Source: JAEUKH01 sp964447205
GTDB lineage: Bacteria > Myxococcota_A > Polyangia > Polyangiales > Ga0077539
DNA length: 64,000 bases
Assembly (NCBI GenBank): GCA_964447205.1
Contig: CAYUSB010000022.1
Coordinates: forward strand, 62,001-126,000
Reading direction: 5' to 3'
In this document: in pieces, positions 43,187 through 52,396 of the stretch
How positions within the stretch are numbered: the stretch's first letter is position 1
Layout: every line of letters starts with the position of its first letter
Program-made: the position numbers and the translations under genes
The notes under the pieces: generated by a model
Told to the model about the DNA's origin: nothing
Databases searched by the model: none
What the model saw: the letters and a program-made list of their open reading frames with translations, nothing else

Positions 43187-45001
43187 TCAGCCCTCGTCGC
43201 CCCCGGGCGGGGGTCCGCCCTCTTTCTCCAGGTAGCGGAAGATGGTGCGCGGGTCGACCCCGAGGTCGCGGGCGGTCTTCGTGCGGTTGCCGTTGTTGCG
43301 CTCCAGAACCTCCAGGATGTACCGCCGCTGGAAGTCCTCCTTGGCCTTGTCGAGGGGCACGATGGTCTGCAGGGCCTCGGGGTGCAGGTCGAGGTCTTCG
43401 GGGCCCACGAGGGTCTTGTCGCAGAGCACGAGGGCCTTCTTGATGCGGTTCTCCAACTGGCGGACGTTGCCGGGCCAGTCGTACTTCCGAATGGCGATCA
43501 GGGCGTTGGGGGTGAAGCCCCGCACCGGGACGTTCATCTCCTGGACGTACTTGGTGAGGAGGAGCCGGGCGATGACCACCACGTCGTCGCCCCGCTCGCG
43601 CAGGGGGGGCAGGAAGATGTTGACCACGTTGAGCCGGTAATACAGGTCTTCGCGGAAGGTCCCCTTGCGGATCTCCTCCTCCAGCTCGCGGTTGGTGGCC
43701 GCGATCACCCGGATGTCGACCTTCTCCGGCCGGGCGTCGCCCACCTTGGTGACCACCCGCTCCTGCAGGGCCCGCAGGAGCTTCACCTGCAGGGCCACGG
43801 GCAGCTCGCCGATCTCGTCGAGGAAGAGGGTGCCCTTGTTGGCCGCTTGAAACTTGCCCTCCCGCGTGGCCACCGCCCCCGTGAAGGCCCCCCGGACGTG
43901 CCCGAAGAGCTCGCTCTCCATGAGGTTTTCGGGGATGGCCCCGCAGTTGATCACCACGAAGGGCCCCGACGACCGGCCCGAGCGGTTGTGGATCTCCCGG
44001 GCGATGAGCTCCTTGCCCGTCCCGGTCTCGCCCGTGATGAGCACGGAGATGTCCGTCGGGCTCACCTTCTGCACCTTCCGGAAGACCTCCATCATCGAGG
44101 CGCAGCTCCCGATGATGTCGCCGAAGCGCTGGTCTTTCAGCTTCTTCTCCAGCTCGGCGTTGTCGGTGCGGAGGCTCTCCAGGAGCAGGGCGTTCTGCAA
44201 GATGAGGGCGGCCTGGGCGGCGAAGATGGAGAGGACGTCGAGGGAGCGCGGGTCGAAGAGGTTGGCCACCCGGTCGTTGCCCAGGTAGATGAGCCCGAGG
44301 AGGTCGCCCCCGGCGATGAGGGGGGCGCACATCACCGAGCACAGCCGCAGATTCATCACCGACGCGGCGCTCTTGAACATCGTGTCGTGGATGGCGTTGT
44401 GCACGATGAGGGGCCTGCGGCTCTCGACCACCTTGGCGAGGACGGTGTCGGAGAGCTGCCGTACGGAGTCGGGCAGGGTCTCCTGGCGGAGGTTTCGGGC
44501 GGCCCGGATCTCGGTCTGGCTGCCCCGCAGGAGCACCACGAAGCCCTTGTCGGCCCCGGTGGCCTCGATGGCCCCGTCGAGCAGGGCCTCCAGGAGCTGC
44601 TGGACCTCCCGGGTCACGAGCAGCCGCTCGGAGAACTGAAACAGCTTGCGCAGGCCCGTGATCTCGCTGACCGGGGCCTCGGCCTCGCTGCGTTGCCCGG
44701 GGGCCTCGGCCTCCTCCAGCATGGAGAACACCAGCTCGGCCTCGCCCAGGTGGACGTGGTCGTTGTGGGCGAGGCGGGCCCTGCGCTTGCGGCGTCCGTT
44801 GACCTGGATCTCCGCCACGGGGTCGACCTCGTCGAGGGAGAAGTCGCGCCCGTCAAAGACCACCTGGGCGTGGTAGTCGGCCACCCCGCGGGCGTCGAGG
44901 GTCACGTCGTTGCCGCCGGCGCGCCCGAGGGTCGTGGCGGCCTTGTAGATGGGAAACAATCGACCGCGTCCGGTGGCGCCGATCCAACGCAAACAGGGCA
45001 T
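43187..45001 (-). CDS. Sigma-54 activator with FHA and GAF sensor domains
   Basis: This 604-aa protein starts at MPCLRWIGATG. FHA lies at residues about 18-95, GAF at about 125-275, and an AAA+ sigma-54 interaction domain at about 295-530 with Walker A GETGTGKE (324-331), GAFTGA (371-376) and LFLDEIGELP (Walker B). The C-terminal Fis-type HTH has NRTKTARDLGVDPRTIFRYL. All residues needed for sigma-54 remodelling are present. FHA input means phospho-Thr signals, probably from the Hanks kinases in this region, gate transcription. Its targets are unknown; it lies directly in front of the split-nuclease pair and may drive it. Confidence 0.85.
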   Translation of the reverse strand: MPCLRWIGATGRGRLFPIYKAATTLGRAGGNDVTLDARGVADYHAQVVFDGRDFSLDEVDPVAEIQVNGRRKRRARLAHNDHVHLGEAELVFSMLEEAEAPGQRSEAEAPVSEITGLRKLFQFSERLLVTREVQQLLEALLDGAIEATGADKGFVVLLRGSQTEIRAARNLRQETLPDSVRQLSDTVLAKVVESRRPLIVHNAIHDTMFKSAASVMNLRLCSVMCAPLIAGGDLLGLIYLGNDRVANLFDPRSLDVLSIFAAQAALILQNALLLESLRTDNAELEKKLKDQRFGDIIGSCASMMEVFRKVQKVSPTDISVLITGETGTGKELIAREIHNRSGRSSGPFVVINCGAIPENLMESELFGHVRGAFTGAVATREGKFQAANKGTLFLDEIGELPVALQVKLLRALQERVVTKVGDARPEKVDIRVIAATNRELEEEIRKGTFREDLYYRLNVVNIFLPPLRERGDDVVVIARLLLTKYVQEMNVPVRGFTPNALIAIRKYDWPGNVRQLENRIKKALVLCDKTLVGPEDLDLHPEALQTIVPLDKAKEDFQRRYILEVLERNNGNRTKTARDLGVDPRTIFRYLEKEGGPPPGGDEG

Positions 45002-45130
45002 GCCAACCTCTCGATGTACTCTGACGCAGAAGGGGGGAGCATACCCCCCGCGGGCCCGCTTCTCCAGAATCCGCGTGCGAGAGGCGGTTGTCGCCGCGGC
45101 CCGGGCCGTCCATGCTTCGGCCATCCTTTG

Positions 45131-45472
45131 ATGACCCGCGCCCTCGCCTTCTCCCTGCTCTCGACGGCCCTCGCCCTCGGAGGAGCCTGCGCCTCGACCC
45201 CGCGCCTGCGCCGCGACGGCCCCGACGGGGTCAACATCGCCATCACCAACCGCACGGCGGAGACCGTGTGTTTCCTGTTCTTGTCGCCCCCGGCCGAGGA
45301 CGCCTGGAGCGACGACATGCTCGGCAGCGCCACCCTCGCCCCGCGGGCCCGCCTCCTGGTGCGGCTCCCCCCCGGGATCTGGGACCTCCGCACCGAGAAC
45401 TGCCAGCACGAGGACACGGGCATCCTGCGCGCCGCCCGCATCGCCCGGGGGACCGTGCTCGTGTTGCAGTGA
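45131..45472 (+). CDS. Small lipoprotein, beta-rich
   Basis: This 113-aa product has a signal with lipobox LALGGACAS. The mature 90 residues are beta-rich (VNIAITNRTAETVCFLFLSP, ARLLVRLPPGIWDLRTE) with a Cys pair. It looks like a small periplasmic/outer-membrane facing beta-sandwich. It diverges from the sigma-54 activator gene (130 bp apart). Function is unknown. Confidence 0.55.
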   Translation: MTRALAFSLLSTALALGGACASTPRLRRDGPDGVNIAITNRTAETVCFLFLSPPAEDAWSDDMLGSATLAPRARLLVRLPPGIWDLRTENCQHEDTGILRAARIARGTVLVLQ

Positions 45473-45483
45473 GGGGCAGAGCC

Positions 45484-45837
45484 CTACGGTCGCACGGCGT
45501 TCATCGTGCGGAGGTAGGCGATGACGGCGTCGAGGTTGGCGTCGGGCAGCTTCGTCGGGGAGATGGGGCGCATCCGTCGGGTGCCCGTCCGGATGATCTC
45601 GCGCATGCGGGCCTCGGTGAGATTCTTGTTGCGGATCTCGGGGCCCGTGTCCTCGTTGCCGTCGGGGTGACAGCGGCCGCAGGTGCGATTGAAGGGGGCC
45701 TGCCCCGGATGTGGGGTCTGGGCCTCGGCGGCTCGGGGGCTGGTGGTGATGACGGCCCCGGCCGCCACCAGGAGGCTGAGGGCACCCACACACATCGCCC
45801 AACGGGCGGTCTCTTTCGTCGTCTTGTTGGCGGTCAT
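45484..45837 (-). CDS. Secreted c-type cytochrome
   Basis: This 117-aa protein has a signal peptide (cleavage near AEAQ) and one haem site, CGRCH (Cys53, Cys56, His57), with Met89 as the likely axial ligand in RRMRPISP. Size and helix pattern fit monohaem cytochrome c of the class I type, a periplasmic electron carrier. It stands alone and is convergent with the small lipoprotein gene. The redox partner is not in this window. Confidence 0.85.
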   Translation of the reverse strand: MTANKTTKETARWAMCVGALSLLVAAGAVITTSPRAAEAQTPHPGQAPFNRTCGRCHPDGNEDTGPEIRNKNLTEARMREIIRTGTRRMRPISPTKLPDANLDAVIAYLRTMNAVRP

Positions 45838-45935
45838 CGCGCTCCTGTTGGTCTGGCGAAGCCCTGCGCCCTGCGGGGGCGTAGGCCGGGCCCTGAGACG
45901 GCACCGTGTCGTGTACGATTCAGCCCCGGGAGCGC

Positions 45936-46868
45936 TCAGAAGGTCAAGCGCAAGGTGCCGCCCCAGGCGGTGTTTCCGTGGGGGCCGCGGAGGGGGCCGG
46001 CTCCGACGGAGAGTTGCATTCCTTGCAGGGACGGGGGCAGGGGGCGCGGCACCGTGGTCGTGCGTACGGGCTCGTAGGCCAGGTTGGCCTGGATGACCCC
46101 GGCGAGGTAGGCCGCCGCGAACACGGCCATGGAGATGAGGTTGCCCGTGTAGAGGCGCTCGATCTCGGCCCGTCGTTCGGGGGTCACCGCCGTGGAGTTG
46201 AGGTAGTAGTCGGAGAGGGCCTGGTTGTAGAGCCCGTCGTACAGGAGCTCGGTGGTCAGGGCTCCGGCCAGGGCCATCGCCTCGACGGTGAGGAACATCA
46301 CCCCGAGGCCGGTCTGCCGGTTGGCAAACTGCCCGATCCCGAAGGGGAGGAACATCGTCAAGCGGCTTGTCCGTTCGACCCGGGTCTCTTCGGTGAGGAG
46401 GCGGAGCCCGAGGGCCCGGCGCGCCGCGGCCTGGAGCTCGGCCTGGAGGCGGGCCTGCTCGCGCGCGGCCACGAGGCGCTCGAGCTCGGGGCGCAGATCG
46501 TGCGAGACCTGGTCGAAGAGCTGCACGAACCCGGGCTCAAACTGCGCGGTCTCCAGCCGGGCGGTGGGGTCTTCGCGGAGGAGGTCGGCCAGGGCGGCGC
46601 GGGCCTCGGGCTCGCGTCGGTCGGCGTAGAGGGCCGCGGCATAGAACTTCCGCGCCACCGAGGCCACGGGCCCCAGCCGAGGCGTCGTGGGGATGGCCGC
46701 CACCACGGGGCGCAGGACCGTCCAGGCCCGGCGGGGGTCGCCCGCCAGGAAGGCGTCGCGGCCGCTCAAGAGGTCGTCGATCTCGTCGGCCCGGGCGGCT
46801 CCCGGGCGGGCCGTCATCGCCGCGCCCAACACGAGGGCCGCCACCCAATGCCGAGGTCTGAGGGCCAT
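45936..46868 (-). CDS. Membrane protein with TPR-like N-terminal domain, kinase operon
   Basis: This 310-aa protein has a signal peptide (TARPGAARADE). A helical domain (30-150) is followed by a membrane domain with hydrophobic segments near 165-205 and 235-258 (MFLPFGIGQFANRQTGLGVM). GIGQ and the QTGLGV motif recall DUF5683-type membrane proteins. Its start overlaps the kinase stop by one base, so it is a co-translated partner, perhaps an effector or sensor of the kinase. Confidence 0.55.
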   Translation of the reverse strand: MALRPRHWVAALVLGAAMTARPGAARADEIDDLLSGRDAFLAGDPRRAWTVLRPVVAAIPTTPRLGPVASVARKFYAAALYADRREPEARAALADLLREDPTARLETAQFEPGFVQLFDQVSHDLRPELERLVAAREQARLQAELQAAARRALGLRLLTEETRVERTSRLTMFLPFGIGQFANRQTGLGVMFLTVEAMALAGALTTELLYDGLYNQALSDYYLNSTAVTPERRAEIERLYTGNLISMAVFAAAYLAGVIQANLAYEPVRTTTVPRPLPPSLQGMQLSVGAGPLRGPHGNTAWGGTLRLTF

Positions 46869-48550
46869 CAGGGCGGCGAGGCTCCGTCGACCATGGCCGC
46901 GGCGGGGTCGACCGTGCCCCGCTCACGCAGCCGCACCCGCACGATCTGAACCCCGTCTCCAGGCTCGATCATCCGGGTCACGGTGGTGCGCTCGTAGCCC
47001 GCCCCGGGCAGGCTGTGCTCGACCACAAACGTGGCCTCGCGCCCGACCGGGAGCCGCAGGGGCTCGGCGTGGGAGTCGAAGGTCACCGGGGGCCCCCCGT
47101 TGACCGCGTAGCGCACGTTTTGGGGGTACGGGGCGAGGCGCACCTCGCGCACGGCGGGGGCCACGGCAGCGTTCGGCTGGGTCTCGACGGGGGAGGTGCG
47201 CGGGCCGTGGGGGTGGTGCCGTGGGGGGGCGGGCTCGGCCGCGGCCACGCCGGGGCCTGCGTCGACGACCTCGGGGGGACGGGCCGTCTCGACCACCCGC
47301 ACCCGCGGAGACAGCGGGACCCGCGGCGAGACGGGCACCTCGGGCGCCACCGCGACCACGCTGGGAGGGGGCTGGACCAGGAGGGTGACCCCGACGACCA
47401 GGGCCGCGGTGCACACGGCCGCCGCCCCGACGAGGCCCACGGCCCGCAGTCGGCGCAGGAGCTGTCGTCGCCGGGCCGCGCTGCGCAGGAGCACGAGGAC
47501 CCGCGGGTTGCCCGGGTCGAGGGCGAGGGCCCGGTTGAAGTACCCCATGGCGTCGGGCAGGTCGCCCCGGGCGCGGGCGGCCTCTCCGCGGCGGGGAAGC
47601 ACATCGAGGAGGGTCGTGCGCAGGGCGGCGTTGAAGGCCTCGGGGTTGGCGAAGTACCGCCGGAGCTCGGCCTCGGGGGCGCTCCATCCCACCTCGGCCA
47701 CGAAGTCTTCGAGGGCGGCCCGCAGGGCCTCGGCGCTGGGGTAGCGGTCGTCGGGGATGCGGGCCATGGCCCGCCGCAGGATGGCCGCGAAGCGGTGACC
47801 GACCTTGGGGGCCACGCGGAGGGGGTCGACAAACTCGCCGTCGAGGATCTTGCGGAGCAGGGCGTGGGCGTTGGAGCCGTCGAAGGGCAGGCGGCCCGCG
47901 GACAGGGCGTAGAGCACGGTGCCCGCGGCGAAGACGTCGGTGCGGGCGTCGACCCGGCTGCCCTCGATCTGCTCGGGGGCCATGTGGGCGGGCGACCCGA
48001 GGACCTGGCCCGTGGCGGTCATCTCGCGGGCGTCGACGACGTGGGCGATGCCGAAGTCGGTGAGCTTGAGGGCCCCCCTCTGGAGCATGAGGTTGTCGGG
48101 CTTCACGTCGCGGTGGATGACCCCCTGGCGGTGGGCGCAGGCGAGGGCGTCGCAGAGCACGATCCCCATGGCCGCGGCGACCTCGGCGGGTACGTCGGGG
48201 TGCTGCTCGACGAAGCGCCGCAGGGTGGGGCCCTCCAGGATCTCGGTCACCAGGTACGAGTGGGCGTCCTGGGCCTCGGAGAACTCGTACACCTCGACGA
48301 TGTTGGGGTGACGGAGGCGCGCGGCGGCCCGGGCCTCGCGGGCGAAGCGGGCCCGGCTCTCCTCGTCGCGGGCGAGGTGGGGGTGCAAGACCTTGATGGC
48401 CACGTCGCGCTCGAGCTGCGGGTCGTGGGCCCGGTACACCACGGCCATCCCGCCCTGGCCAAGCTCGCCGAGCACCTCGTACCGACCGATGCGCCTGAGC
48501 GCGCTTTCCGCTTCGTGCTCCACGCGCGCTGGGGACTCTACCGAATCCAC
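46868..48550 (-). CDS. Hanks-type Ser/Thr kinase, membrane-anchored
   Basis: This 560-aa protein has its kinase domain at residues 24-285 with Lys53 in VAIK, HRDVKPDN (146-153) and DFG (165-167), all intact. A TPR-like unit follows (AMGYFNRALALDPGNP, about 325-345), then a TM helix at about 370-393 (VGLVGAAAVCTAALVVGVTLL) and a Pro-rich periplasmic tail with a PEGA-like beta segment (VRYAVNGGPPVTFDSHAEPL). It is expected to be active. It is translationally coupled to the membrane protein at 45936. Confidence 0.85.
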   Translation of the reverse strand: MDSVESPARVEHEAESALRRIGRYEVLGELGQGGMAVVYRAHDPQLERDVAIKVLHPHLARDEESRARFAREARAAARLRHPNIVEVYEFSEAQDAHSYLVTEILEGPTLRRFVEQHPDVPAEVAAAMGIVLCDALACAHRQGVIHRDVKPDNLMLQRGALKLTDFGIAHVVDAREMTATGQVLGSPAHMAPEQIEGSRVDARTDVFAAGTVLYALSAGRLPFDGSNAHALLRKILDGEFVDPLRVAPKVGHRFAAILRRAMARIPDDRYPSAEALRAALEDFVAEVGWSAPEAELRRYFANPEAFNAALRTTLLDVLPRRGEAARARGDLPDAMGYFNRALALDPGNPRVLVLLRSAARRRQLLRRLRAVGLVGAAAVCTAALVVGVTLLVQPPPSVVAVAPEVPVSPRVPLSPRVRVVETARPPEVVDAGPGVAAAEPAPPRHHPHGPRTSPVETQPNAAVAPAVREVRLAPYPQNVRYAVNGGPPVTFDSHAEPLRLPVGREATFVVEHSLPGAGYERTTVTRMIEPGDGVQIVRVRLRERGTVDPAAAMVDGASPP

Positions 48551-48605
48551 GCCGCGACCCGCAAGGCGCCCGTCACGGCCCCGCCCGGTCTCGCCCGACC
48601 CTCCG

Positions 48606-50006
48606 TCAGTGCCGATAGAACCACGTCTCCTCCCGCCCTCCGCCCGCCACCAGCACGACCCCCGTGGACAACGCGATCATGGACAGCCCCGTGTACGGCA
48701 GGTCGGCCACGCGCCCGCGGGGCTCGGGCTGTCGCGGGGTGCTCCCGTCGATCACCTCCACCGCGTCGGCCACGGCCCCGCCGGGGCCTGTCCCGCCGGC
48801 CACCACGACGTGTTCGCCCTCGGCCCGGGCGGCGGCGGCCCCCGCCCGTCGCTGCGACAGGAGCACCGGCCGCCCGATCACCGGGGCGCACCCTCCCGCC
48901 ACGCACCCGAGGTCGAGGACCACATCGTCGGCCGCGAGGCCTCCCCCGGGCGTGCTCCCTCCGAGCATCAGGGCCACTCCCTCGCGGAGGGCCACCAGGG
49001 TCGCTCCCCGCCGCGCGTCGAGGCTCGGGTCCCCGGTGGTCACGACCCGGAGGGTGTCCGGGACGGTCTCGTTGTAGCGCTCCATCGCAGGGGCCTCGTC
49101 GGGTTGCCCCCCGACCACGAAGACCTCCCCGGGCCCGATCCGCAGGGCCTCGGGGGTCTCGCGGGCCACCCGCAGGGGCGCGGCGGCCATCCAGGTTCCG
49201 TCGGCCAGGACCCGATCGACCCGGGGCGAGGGCCCCATGGGGGTGCGCCCGCCGAGGAGGATCCCGCCTCCGTCGGGGTCTTGTACGGCGGTCGATCCGG
49301 CCAGGTCGCAGCGGCCCGTGGGGGGGGACGTCCTGGGCGCCGTCATGCTGTTGTCGGCGGGTTGCCACACGGCGGCCACGCAGCCCCGGACGATCAGAAA
49401 CGACCCGTCGCGCAGGCGCAGGACGGAGGCCCCGCGGTTGAAGACGTCGTCGAGGGCCGCGGCCCCGGTCACCGGGGCGAAGAGGGCGAGGTCGTACACG
49501 TCGACGCGGCTCCGCTCGGCGGCCCCCCCGAGGGCCACCACGAAGTTGCCGTCGAGGGTGGCCAGGAACGGCCGGGTCCGGGCCGTCCCGGTGCCCCAGG
49601 GGCTCGGCACGAGGGTGTCCCGGCGCTGCACGAACACGGGCAGAAACGTGGGCCCCAGGGTGCGCCAGCGGAGCGGGGGGGTGGCCCCCCAACCGAGGAG
49701 GGTGTCGCCCTGGTAGGCCTCGAGCACACCCCGGACGGGGTCGTCGTGGGGCGGGGCCGTGACCTCCAGGGTGAAGGCCCCCCCGGGGGTCACCGGGGCG
49801 GTCTGGACGGTCTGGAGCGAGCCCTCGACCCGAAACCGGGCCTCGGTGGCCATCGAAGGGGGCCGGAAGGGGTTGCCACCGTCGGGACCAATGACGAACA
49901 AGGCCAGGGTGACCTCTCCCTGGCTGCATCCCATGACCGCGAGGGCTCCGAGCCCAAGGGCCCAAGCCCTTCGGCCGGCGCCCGTCTTCTGCCCTCGGCT
50001 CCGCAT
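48606..50006 (-). CDS. Kelch-like beta-propeller lipoprotein
   Basis: This 466-aa protein starts MRSRGQKTGAGRRAW with a lipobox LAVMGCSQG. The mature part has strand pairs with GG motifs (FVVALGGAAERSRVDVYDL, GGILLGGRTP, VFVVGGQPDE, VALMLGGSTPGGG, HVVVAGGTGPGG, VVLVAGGGREETWFY), the Kelch pattern of a six-bladed propeller. It is anchored outside the cell or in the periplasm. Ligand unknown. It lies 55 bp upstream of the kinase gene, same strand. Confidence 0.65.
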   Translation of the reverse strand: MRSRGQKTGAGRRAWALGLGALAVMGCSQGEVTLALFVIGPDGGNPFRPPSMATEARFRVEGSLQTVQTAPVTPGGAFTLEVTAPPHDDPVRGVLEAYQGDTLLGWGATPPLRWRTLGPTFLPVFVQRRDTLVPSPWGTGTARTRPFLATLDGNFVVALGGAAERSRVDVYDLALFAPVTGAAALDDVFNRGASVLRLRDGSFLIVRGCVAAVWQPADNSMTAPRTSPPTGRCDLAGSTAVQDPDGGGILLGGRTPMGPSPRVDRVLADGTWMAAAPLRVARETPEALRIGPGEVFVVGGQPDEAPAMERYNETVPDTLRVVTTGDPSLDARRGATLVALREGVALMLGGSTPGGGLAADDVVLDLGCVAGGCAPVIGRPVLLSQRRAGAAAARAEGEHVVVAGGTGPGGAVADAVEVIDGSTPRQPEPRGRVADLPYTGLSMIALSTGVVLVAGGGREETWFYRH

Positions 50007-50209
50007 CGTGTGGGGGGAGGGAGTAGGCCATCGCCCCCGGGAAAGCAATCCCGCGAGGCCCCTCCGACGGGGTACTAGTGCCCTCCGGGAGTGATCCGCG
50101 GTAGCATCTGCCGAAACCCTCTGCCCGGGGTGCCGTAGTCGGCCGCTTCGTGGCGGTCGCCCCTTGGCGACCCCATCGTGCAGACGTCCCCCACCGATCG
50201 AGATCTCCA

Positions 50210-50977
50210 TTGATCGAGTCTCTCCTCGCCCTCGGCACCCTGACCGCCCTCGAGCTCGTGCTGGGCATCGACAACCTCGTCGTGCTCGCCCTGACCCTCA
50301 CCCGCCTGCCCCCCGACCAGCGCGACAAGGCCCGCAAGATCGGCCTCTTCGGCGCCCTCGGGTGTCGCCTCGGTCTGCTCCTCACCCTCTCCGCGGTGAT
50401 GCGCCTGACCCGGCCCCTCTTCACCGTGTTTCACCACCCCGTGGCCGGGCGCGACATCGTCCTCTTCGGGGGCGGGACCTTCCTCATCTACAAGGGCGCG
50501 AGCGAGCTCTACGCCCGCATCCGGGGCGACGAGGAGGAGGTTCATTCCGTCGGGGGCCGGGCCAACTTCCTCAAGGTCGTGGCCCAGATCATCGCCTTCG
50601 ACATCATCTTCTCCCTCGACTCGGTGATCACCGCCGTCGGGATGGCCCGGCGCATCGAGATCATGGCCACGGCGGTCATCCTCGCGGCCCTGCTCATGGT
50701 GGTCTTCGCCCGACCCATCGCGCAGTTTCTCGACGCCCACCCCGGGATGAAGATCCTCGCCCTGGGCTTCCTCGTGCTCGTGGGGGTCACCCTGGTGGCC
50801 GAGGGGCTCGGGGTGCACGTGTCCAAGGCCGCTGTCTATGCCGCCATGACCTTTGGGTTCGTGATGGAGCTCGTGCACATCGCCCTGCGCTCCCAACGCG
50901 GGCCCCCGCGGCCTGAGGCGGTCTCGACCCCTCCGCCGGTGGTCTCGCCGTCGCGCGAGTCGGCCCCTCCCACCTGA
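50210..50977 (+). CDS. TerC-family integral membrane protein
   Basis: This 255-aa protein starts best at TTG (50210); an alternative GTG at 50150 adds 20 residues that are not membrane-like. About seven TM helices are present. Family motifs: ELVLGIDNLVVLAL in TM1-2 and IIFSLDSVITAVGMA, with Asp residues suited to metal ions; also a GRDIVLFGGGTFLIYKG strand. TerC proteins are linked to metal (Mn) export to extracytoplasmic enzymes and to tellurite resistance. The downstream pabB start lies 11 bp on. Confidence 0.85.
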   Translation: MIESLLALGTLTALELVLGIDNLVVLALTLTRLPPDQRDKARKIGLFGALGCRLGLLLTLSAVMRLTRPLFTVFHHPVAGRDIVLFGGGTFLIYKGASELYARIRGDEEEVHSVGGRANFLKVVAQIIAFDIIFSLDSVITAVGMARRIEIMATAVILAALLMVVFARPIAQFLDAHPGMKILALGFLVLVGVTLVAEGLGVHVSKAAVYAAMTFGFVMELVHIALRSQRGPPRPEAVSTPPPVVSPSRESAPPT

Positions 50978-50988
50978 GCTGTGGCCCG

Positions 50989-52284
50989 ATGGGTCTGTCC
51001 GCCCTGAGCCTGGCCGCGGCCCACACCCCCCGTACGGCCCTCCTGCGCGACCGCGATCCGCACACGGGTCACCCCACGGCCACCCTGTGTCTGCTCGCCT
51101 CGGACGACCTCGTCCGGGTGGCGCCCGACCGCCCTGCCGCCGCCCTCGACGCCCTCGCCACGGCCCTCGACGCCCTGGCCGCCGCGGGGTCTGGAGACGA
51201 GGCCGGAGCCCCGTGGCGCCCTGCGGGGGTGGGGGCCCTGGGGTACGAGGCCGCCCGGGCTGCGGCCATGCCCGAGGCCGCGGCCCGCGACGGGAGGCCC
51301 CTGGGGGACGGGTTTCCGTCGGGGTGGATGGCCCGGGTCGAGGCGGCCCTGCGTCTCGATCTGGTCACGGGGGAGGTCGCCGTGTGCCCCCCGACGGCGG
51401 CGGGGCGCTTCCGGGCTGTCGTGAGCCCCTGGGAGGGACGACCGGCCGAGGGCGTGGGGCTGGGGCTGGAGCTCGGAGCGGCCGAGGCCCATCACGCGGC
51501 CATCGCCCGGGTGCGGGCGGGCATTCGCGACGGGGAGGTGTACCTGGTCAACGTGGCCCGGGTGCTACAACGGGCCGAAGTCTTGCCCGATGACCGGGTG
51601 GCCGAGGCCCTGGCCGCGCGGTTCGTGGCCGCCGACCCGGCCTACGGGACCCTGGCCCATCTCGGCGACGCCCGGGTCTGCGCGATGTCCATGGAGCTCG
51701 CCCTCCGCTGGAACCGCGCGGCCTCCCTCGCCTTCACCGCCCCCATCAAGGGCACCCGTCCTCGCGACGGGTCCGACCCAGTGCGCGACGCGGCCCTGGC
51801 CGAGGCCCTGGCCGCCGACCCCAAAGAGCGGGCCGAGAACGCCATGGCCGTGGACGTTCATCGCAACGACCTCGGGCGGGTGGCGGTGGCGGGGGGGGTG
51901 GAGATGGAGGCCCTGTGTGCCGTGGAGCGCCATGCCTACGTGCATCACCTCGTGTCGCGGGTGCGGGCCCGGCTCCCGCCCGACCTCGACGCGGGGTCGA
52001 TGCTGCGCGCGATGTTCCCGGTGGGTTCGGTGACGGGGGCCCCCAAGCGGGCCGCGATGGACTTCATCGCCCGGGTCGAGACCCACCGCCGCGGGTTGTA
52101 CACCGGGGCCCTCGGGGCCATCTGCTCCGACGGGGGCCTCGCCTGGGCCGTGGCCATCCGAACCCTGGTGGCCGACGCCGCGGGTCTCCACTACGGGGTC
52201 GGGGGGGGCGTGGTGTGGGACAGCGACCCCGAACGCGAGTGGGACGAGCTGGCCTGGAAGGCCCGGGCCGTCACCGCGGGGTGA
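50989..52284 (+). CDS. pabB: Aminodeoxychorismate synthase component I
   Basis: This 431-aa protein has the chorismate-binding fold. PIKGTRPR (Lys254), VDVHRNDLGRV, SVTGAPKRAAMDF and PEREWDELAWKARAV are the ADC-synthase signatures. It makes 4-amino-4-deoxychorismate for folate. The first half is more divergent and short compared with E. coli PabB. No pabA or pabC is adjacent, so the glutaminase partner must come from elsewhere. An anthranilate-synthase assignment is less likely because of the PIKGT lysine typical of PabB. Confidence 0.85.
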   Translation: MGLSALSLAAAHTPRTALLRDRDPHTGHPTATLCLLASDDLVRVAPDRPAAALDALATALDALAAAGSGDEAGAPWRPAGVGALGYEAARAAAMPEAAARDGRPLGDGFPSGWMARVEAALRLDLVTGEVAVCPPTAAGRFRAVVSPWEGRPAEGVGLGLELGAAEAHHAAIARVRAGIRDGEVYLVNVARVLQRAEVLPDDRVAEALAARFVAADPAYGTLAHLGDARVCAMSMELALRWNRAASLAFTAPIKGTRPRDGSDPVRDAALAEALAADPKERAENAMAVDVHRNDLGRVAVAGGVEMEALCAVERHAYVHHLVSRVRARLPPDLDAGSMLRAMFPVGSVTGAPKRAAMDFIARVETHRRGLYTGALGAICSDGGLAWAVAIRTLVADAAGLHYGVGGGVVWDSDPEREWDELAWKARAVTAG

Positions 52285-52396
52285 ATTCCTTGCCGGCGGA
52301 GCCGGGTCGCGCCACGGGGCGAAATCGGTGTTAGGGTTTCGGGGTCCCTCGCGCCTATGGGGCCTATCCTCCCCCGTGTGTCGCCTGGAAGGAGCA

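Noticed and set aside
42503..45472. Plus-strand open frame of nearly 1000 codons over the ATPase and sigma-54 activator genes
   Set aside because: It is antisense to two proteins with full motif sets; its sequence is His/Gly/Glu-rich and unlike real protein. The frame is open only because of high GC.
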